Shown here one piece after another: positions 7,181 to 12,016 of a DNA stretch of 12,016 nucleotides. The notes under the pieces were generated by a model. The model was not told the DNA's origin and searched no databases. It saw only the letters and a list, made by a program, of their open reading frames with translations. The stretch lies in assembly GCA_016280345.1 (NCBI GenBank), contig JAEEGN010000033.1:1-12016 (forward strand). The letters are read 5' to 3'. This DNA is from Selenomonadaceae bacterium. Its GTDB lineage: Bacteria; Bacillota; Negativicutes; Selenomonadales; Selenomonadaceae. How positions within the stretch are numbered: position 1 is the stretch's first letter; each line of letters opens with the position of its first letter. The position numbers were made by a program, and so were the translations under genes.

Positions 7181-7422
7181 GGTATTTCCTCCGATTTCCA
7201 CGGGCCCGGGCCGCCCGTCCATGCGCCTCCGAAACGTCCCGCCGGCCAGGGTACTTCCCGCCGCCGGTGACGCCATTCCGCAACCGTAATTCCGCGATTA
7301 TCCGGGAACCGGATCCAATCGCTTCAATGATTGTCATAATAATAAGATATTCGCCGCAGAATCCCCATTTTCCTTTATTTTCCCGTCGGAAATCTTCCGC
7401 CGCCCCGTCCCCAAACGCCTCG
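7181..7422 (-). promoter_or_regulatory. Upstream region of the nag run, with an AT-rich patch and candidate promoter
   Basis: This stretch, between the CheX terminator and the small-protein start, should hold the promoter for the leftward nag genes. An AT-rich patch lies at about 7321-7380. The best sigma-70-like pair I find on the minus strand is TTGAAG and GATAAT, with a long 19-base spacer; the GATAAT lies at 7297-7302, overlapping the dyad at 7300-7314. The remaining leader of about 110 bases is GC-rich. No convincing coding sequence is seen. Confidence 0.4.
7300..7314. promoter_or_regulatory. Inverted repeat ATCCGG-GAA-CCGGAT, candidate operator for the nag run
   Basis: Two perfect 6-base arms are separated by three bases, flanked by a further GATT (7296-7299) and AATC (7317-7320), giving a longer imperfect dyad. 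It overlaps the candidate -10 GATAAT of the nag promoter, where a repressor would act. It does not match the NagR/DasR sites or the NagC site known to me, and no repressor gene is adjacent. Confidence 0.4.
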
Positions 7423-7466
7423 TAAAAGAAAGCCGCCGGAACGCGCAACAGGCGCGTCAGGCGGCT
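7423..7466 (-). terminator. Intrinsic terminator after cheX
   Basis: On the minus strand the stem AGCCGCC (7466-7460) pairs with GGCGGCT (7437-7431). An inner CGCGC/GCGCG stem and a 5-base loop lie between, and the T-rich tract TTCTTTT follows at 7430-7424. It begins five bases after the cheX stop, so it should end the receiver-CheX/CheX transcript and insulate the nag run. Confidence 0.88.
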
Positions 7467-7471
7467 ATCAG

Positions 7472-7930
7472 CTACTGCACGGCAATATTGAGCTCCAGGA
7501 TCTGGCCCCCGATATCCATCTTGACCACCAGATACTGGCTGCTGCTGATCTTTATCTTGAAATCCTTGCCCACCGTAAGGCTTGGGGTGGAAATATCCAC
7601 TTCCAGGCCCATCGCCGCAAGATTCGTAGCGGCATTGGCCGTGAGCATATTGCTCATCTCCGACAGGGCGCTCTGCGCCATATCGTTGAGCTCATCCACC
7701 GGCATGCCCATCATCATCTTGGAGGCAATAAACCGGGCCGCCTCGTCACTCATGTTATAGACAACGTTGCCCCGGAGTCCCTTCGTGAAGCCCACGATGA
7801 TGGAAACGCCAAGACTCGTGCAGGTCTGCTCCTGCACCCCCATCCCGGCCCGTTTGGGGACATCGAAGCCCATCATCGGCAATACAGCGGACAGGGCGTC
7901 AATGAAGGGGTTGACTAATTTGGCATCCAT
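7472..7930 (-). CDS. cheX: CheX-family CheY-phosphate phosphatase
   Basis: This 152-residue cytoplasmic protein matches the CheC/CheX/FliY family. These proteins dephosphorylate phospho-CheY to reset flagellar motor signalling. The signature helix is seen as SALSEMSNMLTANAATNL, with the paired Glu91 and Asn94 (E-x-x-N) that serve catalysis in CheX; there is a single such motif, as in CheX, whereas CheC has two. The length is normal. It starts three bases after the receiver-CheX stop, with a purine-rich GGAGGGGGAG formed by the end of that gene, so translation is probably coupled. A strong terminator follows. The fold and motif are secure; the particular response regulator it acts on is not shown here. 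Confidence 0.92.
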   Translation of the reverse strand: MDAKLVNPFIDALSAVLPMMGFDVPKRAGMGVQEQTCTSLGVSIIVGFTKGLRGNVVYNMSDEAARFIASKMMMGMPVDELNDMAQSALSEMSNMLTANAATNLAAMGLEVDISTPSLTVGKDFKIKISSSQYLVVKMDIGGQILELNIAVQ

Positions 7931-7933
7931 TCC

Positions 7934-8794
7934 TTACTCCCCCTCCGCGAAGCCGATATTCATGCAGATATCCCCGAGGCGGGTTTCCGCCTTGATGCGG
8001 AACGATGTCATCTTGAAGTTGGCAACCCGGATGGAGTTTCCGCAAATCGTGCCCGGCGGCGAGATCCGCATCTCCTTCTCCTTGAGATCGTTGACGGTGG
8101 AAGCCGCCCGGCCGACGATGATATTCGCCGCTTCCTCCACAGCATCGCTGGCTTCCTCCTCGGAAAGCTCGTCCTCGCTGTCCTTCGACAGGAGCGCGCA
8201 GGCGAACTTGCGCATCGTCCCCCGGTTCATATAAACGATAGCGCGCCCCATGGGGCTGCCCGTGAGGCCGATGATGACGGCGATGCCGTCCACGTCGAGG
8301 TAGTTGCCCTCAGCCACGTCAAAGCTCACTTTGCTGTGGACGCCGACGAGGCTGAAAAGGCTCTTCTGCAGGACCTTGATGAAGGACTTGACGTAAAGCT
8401 CCTTGAGCTCGCCCAGCTGGGCCAGCCGGTCCTGGCAAAGGAACGTCATGGCGTCGATCAGTTCGTTGGGATTGACCGGCTTCTGCAGGAACGAGCTGAT
8501 GCCGGCCTCCCGGCCCTTGAGCATCAAGGCGGCGTCTTTCATGGCGCTGATCATGACGATGCGGGCCGAGCCGTCCAGGGCGCGGATACGGCGGCTGCAC
8601 TCGACGCCGTCGGCATCGGGCAGGTTCATATCCATCGTCACCACGTCCGGATGATATGCCTGATACTTCTCCACCGCCTCGCGGGCGCTGTTGGCCATGC
8701 CCACCACGTCGAAGTTCGTCTTCGACAGGATGTCGTTCAGCACGGCGCAACTGATACGGGAATCATCTACAATCAAGACTCTAAGGCGTTCCAA
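7934..8794 (-). CDS. Response regulator: receiver domain fused to a CheX-like domain
   Basis: This 286-residue protein has an N-terminal CheY-like receiver (1-120). It shows acidic pair Asp10-Asp11, phospho-acceptor Asp55 (VTMDMNLPD), Ser83 and Lys105 (LQKPVNP), all expected for a working receiver. A short linker leads to a CheX-like domain (about 135-286) with DAVEEAANIIVG carrying the Glu221 and Asn224 phosphatase pair. A phosphatase fused to a receiver could clear its own phosphate or respond to phosphorylation by acting on another CheY. The start is TTG at 8794, with AGGTGA six bases upstream; the usual receiver N-terminus begins right there (ERLRVLIVDD), so no upstream start is needed. 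First gene of a two-gene unit with cheX. The kinase is not encoded here. Confidence 0.93.
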   Translation of the reverse strand: MERLRVLIVDDSRISCAVLNDILSKTNFDVVGMANSAREAVEKYQAYHPDVVTMDMNLPDADGVECSRRIRALDGSARIVMISAMKDAALMLKGREAGISSFLQKPVNPNELIDAMTFLCQDRLAQLGELKELYVKSFIKVLQKSLFSLVGVHSKVSFDVAEGNYLDVDGIAVIIGLTGSPMGRAIVYMNRGTMRKFACALLSKDSEDELSEEEASDAVEEAANIIVGRAASTVNDLKEKEMRISPPGTICGNSIRVANFKMTSFRIKAETRLGDICMNIGFAEGE

Positions 8795-8824
8795 TCCCTA
8801 TCACCTGTCTCTCTTATAAAGTTT

Positions 8825-8839
8825 GCCATGAAGCATGGC
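8825..8839. repeat. Inverted repeat GCCATG-AAG-CATGGC in the receiver-CheX leader
   Basis: Perfect 6-base arms with a 3-base loop lie between the candidate -10 (8857-8862) and the TTG start. It would form a small hairpin in the leader or could be an operator. There is no T-tract after it, so it is not a terminator. Confidence 0.4.
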
Positions 8840-8856
8840 GTTCTTCCACTTTGTAT

Positions 8857-8897
8857 ATCATATCATAATTTTACCAGAAAAGATTCCCTCTGTGCAA
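8857..8897 (-). promoter_or_regulatory. Candidate promoter of the receiver-CheX/cheX unit
   Basis: On the minus strand an extended -10 element (TGATATGAT, i.e. TG-n-TATGAT, hexamer at 8862-8857) lies about 63 bases before the start codon. An alternative overlapping pair is TTGCAC (8897-8892), 18 bases, TAAAAT (8873-8868). The extended -10 shares the 11-mer TATGATATACA with the promoter of the flavoprotein gene. I cannot tell which of the two is used. Confidence 0.55.
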
Positions 8898-8953
8898 ATT
8901 TTTCTCACAAAAAGCTGAAGATTCTTTTCCCAAAAGCCAAAAAGTCGAAACAA

Positions 8954-8975
8954 AACGGGACGGCGACCGGCCGCG
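8954..8975 (-). terminator. Probable weak intrinsic terminator after the flavoprotein gene
   Basis: Directly after the stop codon the minus strand can form an interrupted GAC/GTC plus GGC/GCC stem with a short loop. It is followed by CCGTTTTGTTT. The stem is bulged and the T-tract is interrupted by G, so efficiency is uncertain. Confidence 0.4.
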
Positions 8976-10355
8976 TCAGAAGCGCGACAGAATCGTGCGG
9001 GCCACGTAGACGCCGGAAGCCGAAGCCTGGGACAGCCCCCGGGTGACGCCGGCCCCGTCGCCGGCGGCGAAAATATTGGGCAGCGGCAGTTCCAGCTGCT
9101 TCGTCAGCGAGATACGGGAGCTGTAGAACTTCACCTCGACGCCATAGAGCAGGGTATCGTCGTTGGTCATGCCCGGCGCGATATTGGCCAACGTCTGCAC
9201 CATCTCCATGATATTGTCGAGGTGGCGCTTCGGCAGTACCAGCCCGAGATCGCCCGGCGTCGCCGCCAAAGTCGGCCGGGTAAAGCTTTTCGACAGGCGA
9301 TCGGCGTCGGTGCGCCGCCCCTTGACCAGATCGCCCCAGCGCTGGACGAGGACGCCGCCCCCCAGCATATTCGAGAAGGAGGCGATTCGCTTGCCGTACT
9401 TGTAGGGCTCGTTGAAAGGCTCGGTGAAATGGTTGCTGACCAGCAACGCGAAGTTCGTGTTCCGGCTCTGGAGCTTCGGATCGCTGTAGGAATGGCCGTT
9501 GACGGTGACCACGCCGTCCGTGTTCTCCGCCACCACGTGGCCATGGGGATTCATGCAGAAGGTCCGCACCAGGTCCCCATACCGCTTCGTGCGATATACC
9601 AGCTTGGCCTCATAGACCCGGTCGGTGATGTCGCTCCAGACCTCGTCCGGCACCTCCACCCGGACGCCCACGTCCACCTGGTTGTTGAGCAGTTTCACCC
9701 CGAGGCGACGGCACTCGTCGCTGAACCACTCCGCCCCGGCCCGGCCCGGCGCGATGACAAGGCAGCGGGCGGAGACCGTCTCGCCGTTATCCAGCACCAG
9801 CGTGTTGTCCTCGCCGACGCTGCCGGGCTCTACGTGCTTCACCGGCGTCAGGAAGCGGAATTCCACCTTCTCCTTCAATCCCTCGTACATCTTCTCCAGA
9901 AGGCGAAGGTTGTTCTCCGTCCCCAGATGGCGCACGCTGGCGTCCAGGAGGTGCAGGTCATACTGCAGGGCCCGTTTCCCGAGGTCGTTGCCGGCCGTGG
10001 TGAAAACCTGGGAGGGCGCCCCCTGCTGCAGGTTGATCTCATCGACGTAGCGGATGAGCGCCATGACCTCCTCGTCTTCCAGGTAATCGTTGAGCCAACC
10101 GCCAAAGGCGGTGGTGAAGTTGAACTTGCCGTCGGAAAAAGCCCCGGCCCCGCCAAAGCCGCGCATGATGCTGCACGGATTGCAGCGGACGCAGCTCTTG
10201 ACCTTGCCGGCAGCAATGGGACAACGCCGATGATAGATATCGTTGCCGCTCTCCAGGACGACGACCCGGAGTTCCGGACGCACCGCCGTCAGCTCGTAGG
10301 CAGCGAAGGCCCCGGCCGGCCCCGCCCCGACAATCGCCACATCATAACGCTTCAT
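8976..10355 (-). CDS. COG2509-type FAD-dependent dehydrogenase (NAD(P)/FAD-dependent oxidoreductase)
   Basis: This 459-residue cytoplasmic flavoprotein starts with a Rossmann dinucleotide-binding motif (VAIVGAGPAGAFAAYEL, GxGxxG at 10-15). Next comes a cluster of four cysteines at 45, 55, 58 and 61 (HRRCPI ... SCVRCNPCSI) and the glycine-rich GFGGAGAFSDGKF. The second FAD-contacting segment at the C-terminus is AAGDGAGVTRGLSQASASG. This layout is that of the widely conserved but uncharacterised COG2509 dehydrogenases. The cysteines could bind an iron-sulfur cluster or act in redox; the substrate is unknown. The start ATG has GAGGTGA seven bases upstream. The gene is single, with its own promoter and leader hairpin upstream, a probable terminator downstream, and a divergent ArsR regulator as neighbour, which leaves open metal- or redox-linked control. 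Confidence 0.92.
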   Translation of the reverse strand: MKRYDVAIVGAGPAGAFAAYELTAVRPELRVVVLESGNDIYHRRCPIAAGKVKSCVRCNPCSIMRGFGGAGAFSDGKFNFTTAFGGWLNDYLEDEEVMALIRYVDEINLQQGAPSQVFTTAGNDLGKRALQYDLHLLDASVRHLGTENNLRLLEKMYEGLKEKVEFRFLTPVKHVEPGSVGEDNTLVLDNGETVSARCLVIAPGRAGAEWFSDECRRLGVKLLNNQVDVGVRVEVPDEVWSDITDRVYEAKLVYRTKRYGDLVRTFCMNPHGHVVAENTDGVVTVNGHSYSDPKLQSRNTNFALLVSNHFTEPFNEPYKYGKRIASFSNMLGGGVLVQRWGDLVKGRRTDADRLSKSFTRPTLAATPGDLGLVLPKRHLDNIMEMVQTLANIAPGMTNDDTLLYGVEVKFYSSRISLTKQLELPLPNIFAAGDGAGVTRGLSQASASGVYVARTILSRF

Positions 10356-10404
10356 AGGAAATTCACCTCGCTCTTGATAAAATAACTAAATTTTGTCGAA
10401 TGAA

Positions 10405-10425
10405 CCCAGCGCTCGTTAGCGCGGG
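10405..10425 (-). promoter_or_regulatory. Leader hairpin in the flavoprotein 5' UTR
   Basis: CCC and GCGCT arms pair with AGCGC and GGG around a CGTT loop, with one bulged base, making an 8-bp stem in the predicted leader of about 85 bases. A nearby GGG (at 10431-10433 on the minus strand) could pair with the same CCC arm instead, giving two exclusive folds. I recognise no known riboswitch. Confidence 0.4.
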
Positions 10426-10448
10426 ATAAAACCCTTTACCCTGTGTAT

Positions 10449-10477
10449 ATCATACCATATTTGCGCCTTTCTTCCAA
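10449..10477 (-). promoter_or_regulatory. Promoter of the flavoprotein gene
   Basis: On the minus strand TTGGAA (10477-10472) and TATGAT (10454-10449) are separated by exactly 17 bases. A TG dinucleotide one base before the -10 makes it an extended -10 promoter. It is the clearest sigma-70 promoter in the window. The expected transcript has a leader of about 85 bases. Confidence 0.75.
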
Positions 10478-10481
10478 CCGG

Positions 10482-10499
10482 AAAAAGACGGCCTCCGTC
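10482..10499 (-). terminator. Small leftward intrinsic terminator upstream of the flavoprotein promoter
   Basis: On the minus strand GACGG-AGG-CCGTC is followed directly by TTTTT (10486-10482). The 5-bp stem with T5 tract points left and ends just before the -35 of the flavoprotein promoter. It could stop antisense transcription coming out of arsR. No leftward gene ends here. Confidence 0.45.
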
Positions 10500-10551
10500 C
10501 GTCCCGGAAAACAGCGTCCTCTTCTTTCTTTCTAATTTCCCTCAAAAACAT

Positions 10552-10579
10552 TTGCTTAATTGCTCATATATGTTATTAT
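10552..10579 (+). promoter_or_regulatory. Candidate arsR promoter
   Basis: TTGCTT (10552-10557) and TATTAT (10574-10579) are 16 bases apart in the AT-rich part of the divergent region. They would give an arsR leader of about 90 bases. An inverted ATATAT-6-ATATAT repeat covers the -10 region at 10566-10583. Confidence 0.5.
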
Positions 10580-10582
10580 ATA

Positions 10583-10592
10583 TTCTTAAGAA
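10583..10592. promoter_or_regulatory. Palindrome TTCTTAAGAA at the predicted arsR transcription start, possible operator
   Basis: This is a perfect 10-base palindrome immediately after the -10 of the arsR promoter, where an ArsR-family protein would be expected to bind for autorepression. The site does not match the TGAACA-type operators of SmtB/CzrA, so the assignment is tentative. Confidence 0.35.
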
Positions 10593-10676
10593 AGCAGACA
10601 TAAACCGGAAGGAAACGCGGGACAGGGGAAGAACGCCGGCGCAGGCCGGAGAAACGCGCCCCGGAAAGGAACAGAC

Positions 10677-11018
10677 ATGGAACGCAAGGCAGAGCCCGGC
10701 GTGCCCGCCAGCGAGGCCGCCAAACTGCAGGGGCTTGACGACATCACCAGCCAGAAGGTGTCAGAGATTTTCAAGGTACTGGGGGACATGACGCGGCTCA
10801 AGCTGTTGGCGCTCCTGTCCGCGGCGGATATGCGGGTAGGCGACATCGCCGAATCCCTGGGCATGGGGCAGTCGGCCATCTCCCACCAGCTCCGCGTCCT
10901 GCGCGGGGCGCGGCTGGTGAAATTCCGCAAGGAAGGCAAGGAAGTCTGGTATTCGCTGGATGACGACCACGTGGTCAAACTGATGTGCCAGGCGCTCGAT
11001 CATGTCTCCCATGGCTGA
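10677..11018 (+). CDS. ArsR/SmtB-family transcriptional regulator with a CzrA-type metal site
   Basis: This 113-residue winged-helix repressor has a dimerisation helix (VSEIFKVLGDMTRLKLLALL), a recognition helix (MGQSAISHQLRVLRGARLV, 63-81) and a beta-wing (KFRKEGKEVWYSL). The ArsR-type cysteine pair in helix alpha-3 is absent (MRVGDIAESL). The last helix carries Asp96-x-His98, His109 and His112 in the spacing D-x-H-x10-H-x2-H, the alpha-5 Zn/Co/Ni site of CzrA and SmtB. It should release DNA on binding zinc, cobalt or nickel, but no efflux gene is in the window. AAGGA lies six bases before the ATG. The NlpC/P60 gene follows ten bases after the stop and is probably in the same transcript; the divergent flavoprotein gene is another possible target. 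Confidence 0.92.
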   Translation: MERKAEPGVPASEAAKLQGLDDITSQKVSEIFKVLGDMTRLKLLALLSAADMRVGDIAESLGMGQSAISHQLRVLRGARLVKFRKEGKEVWYSLDDDHVVKLMCQALDHVSHG

Positions 11019-11028
11019 GGACGGTTTC

Positions 11029-12016
11029 GTGAAGCGGATGAAAGCGCCGCTCCTGGCGGGGCTGATCCTTCTCATCGCCGGCGGTACGGCGCTGGCAATG
11101 CCGCCCGCCCCTGGTGGCAAGGAGCCGCCCGCACCGTCAGCCGCGGCAACGCCGGCGACGGAAAAACGTCCCGCCGAAACAGGGAGCGGCCGGCCGGCCG
11201 AACCGCCGCCGAAAACCGAAGCCGGCACGACAACCGGCGAAACGCCCGCGACGAAACCGGCGAAAAGCGCGGCCGGAAAGCCCCCCACCCCAGGGGACGC
11301 CCCGGGCAAGGCGCCGGCTGCGCCCCTGTCGCCAGTCACAGGCAACGAACCCGCCACGCCGGTGGAGGTTCCGGCGGCGCTGCGGGATAGCGGTACGGCC
11401 CGGCCGGTGGATTCCAAAGCCGCCGACGGCAGAGCGTCAGGAGAAGAAGCCGGGCCCGCCGCCCCGCCCGCGGAGGAGGTCCGGCCGGCGACGGCGAAAA
11501 GCGGGCAAAAGGAGGAAAAAACCACCCCGCCGGCAGCGGAGGACGAAGACGACGACAAAGCGACGCGGAAAAAGGACAAGAAGACGGAGGCCAGGCCGGC
11601 GGAGTCCGGGCCGCAGAGCGGGGACGCCGCGGCGAAACCGGCGGCCCGGGTTCCCAACAACGCGCCGTTCCTGCCCCGGGACGTGGCCCCCAAGATCATC
11701 GCCACCGGGCGCAAGTACACCGGCGTCCCCTATCGCTTCGGCGGCACAACGCCGAAAGGCTTCGACTGCTCCGGCTTCGTACAGTTCGTATTCCGGCAGC
11801 ATGGCTACGCCCTGCCCCGGATGGCGGACGAGCAGTACCATCTCGGAAAGAAAGTCAAAAAGCGGAAAGAGCTGGTCCCTGGCGACCTGGTCTTTTTCTC
11901 GACTTACGAACCCGGTGCCTCCCACTGCGGCATCTACCTCGGCCAGGACAAATTCCTGCACGTTTCCTCCAGCCGGGGCGTCCGGGTGGACCGTCTCGAC
12001 GACGAATACTGGAAAC
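11029..12016 (+). CDS. Secreted NlpC/P60 peptidoglycan hydrolase with long Pro/Ala/Lys linker (partial, 3' end outside window)
   Basis: 329 codons are visible, open to the window edge. The start chosen is GTG at 11029 because GAGGA sits seven bases upstream, overlapping the arsR stop. It gives a classic signal peptide (KRMKAPLLAGLILLIAGG, cleavage expected after ALA at 21-23). ATGs at 11002, 11011 and 11038 are in the same frame but have poorer sites. Residues 24 to about 210 are a low-complexity linker of Pro, Ala, Lys, Glu, Thr and Gly with an acidic run (EDEDDDK). The NlpC/P60 domain follows: YRFGG, FDCSGFV with Cys247, LVPGDLVFF, SHCGIYLG with His299, and FLHVSS with His311, the expected catalytic triad. 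The enzyme should cut peptidoglycan stem peptides in the envelope. No LysM or SH3 repeat is seen. Confidence 0.9.
   Translation, partial: MKRMKAPLLAGLILLIAGGTALAMPPAPGGKEPPAPSAAATPATEKRPAETGSGRPAEPPPKTEAGTTTGETPATKPAKSAAGKPPTPGDAPGKAPAAPLSPVTGNEPATPVEVPAALRDSGTARPVDSKAADGRASGEEAGPAAPPAEEVRPATAKSGQKEEKTTPPAAEDEDDDKATRKKDKKTEARPAESGPQSGDAAAKPAARVPNNAPFLPRDVAPKIIATGRKYTGVPYRFGGTTPKGFDCSGFVQFVFRQHGYALPRMADEQYHLGKKVKKRKELVPGDLVFFSTYEPGASHCGIYLGQDKFLHVSSSRGVRVDRLDDEYWK

Larger units (their letters stand above)
10356..10676. other. Divergent intergenic region between the flavoprotein and arsR genes
   Basis: This stretch of 321 bases has no gene I can support. It holds the leftward flavoprotein promoter and leader hairpin, a small leftward terminator, an AT-rich arsR promoter with palindromes, and the arsR leader. 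That leader contains a GC-rich hairpin (CCGGC-GCAG-GCCGG at 10636-10649). An open frame beginning at 10552 runs through it into arsR in another frame and lacks coding features. Confidence 0.7.

Noticed and set aside
7152..7448. Leftward 98-codon open frame upstream of the small gene
   Set aside because: It starts inside the terminator hairpin and crosses the putative promoter and operator region. It has no ribosome binding site and an Arg/Gly-rich composition.
9222..10385. Rightward 387-codon open frame opposite the flavoprotein
   Set aside because: It is a shadow of the flavoprotein gene; it spans the flavoprotein promoter-proximal region and shows no motif.
10761..11720. Leftward 319-codon open frame opposite arsR and the hydrolase linker
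   Set aside because: It is produced by the reverse complement of the Pro/Ala-rich linker and of arsR, and has no ribosome binding site or domain. It would contradict two well-supported genes.
1..12016. CRISPR arrays, tRNA or rRNA genes, insertion sequences, phage or defence genes
   Set aside because: No spaced repeats, cloverleaf-like segments, transposase motifs or integrase motifs were found on either strand by reading.

Overview
The window looks like a chromosomal segment of a GC-rich, motile, anaerobic-type Bacillota bacterium. A Negativicutes (Selenomonas-like) host is my best guess. That guess is inferred from the gene families (glucose-type PTS IIA, short-form NagB, CheX and a receiver-CheX fusion, the COG2509 flavoprotein, an NlpC/P60 hydrolase with a long Pro/Ala linker), not from any marker gene. 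There are no rRNA or tRNA genes, no CRISPR array, no insertion sequence and no phage gene. Eleven complete genes are called, plus one partial gene at each end. Several genes start at TTG or GTG behind strong GGAGG-type ribosome binding sites.

Positions 1-7180, all read leftward, form a tightly packed run of eight genes. In transcription order they are: a small unknown protein (TTG start), a ROK sugar kinase, nagB, nagA, a stand-alone glucose-type PTS IIA, a seven-helix membrane protein with degenerate GGDEF and EAL domains, a membrane-anchored BMP-family binding protein, and the start of another membrane protein that begins inside the BMP gene and leaves the window. Gaps are 29-68 bases and I see no terminator between genes. 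The first half imports or phosphorylates amino sugars and converts them to fructose-6-phosphate. The second half looks like a sensory and cyclic-di-GMP module. The joining of these two halves is the main point of interest.

Positions 7423-8900, also leftward, hold a two-gene unit: a receiver-CheX fusion (TTG start, extended -10 promoter, small 5'-leader inverted repeat) followed three bases later by a stand-alone CheX. The unit ends in a good intrinsic terminator at 7423-7466. Positions 8954-10480 hold a monocistronic COG2509 FAD-dependent dehydrogenase with a four-cysteine N-terminal cluster, its own strong promoter and a leader hairpin.

From 10550 to the right edge transcription is rightward: an ArsR/SmtB-family repressor with a CzrA-type Zn/Co/Ni site in its last helix, followed ten bases later by a secreted NlpC/P60 peptidoglycan hydrolase cut off by the window end. 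The divergent intergenic region (10356-10676) holds both promoters, a small terminator facing left, and palindromes that could be operators.
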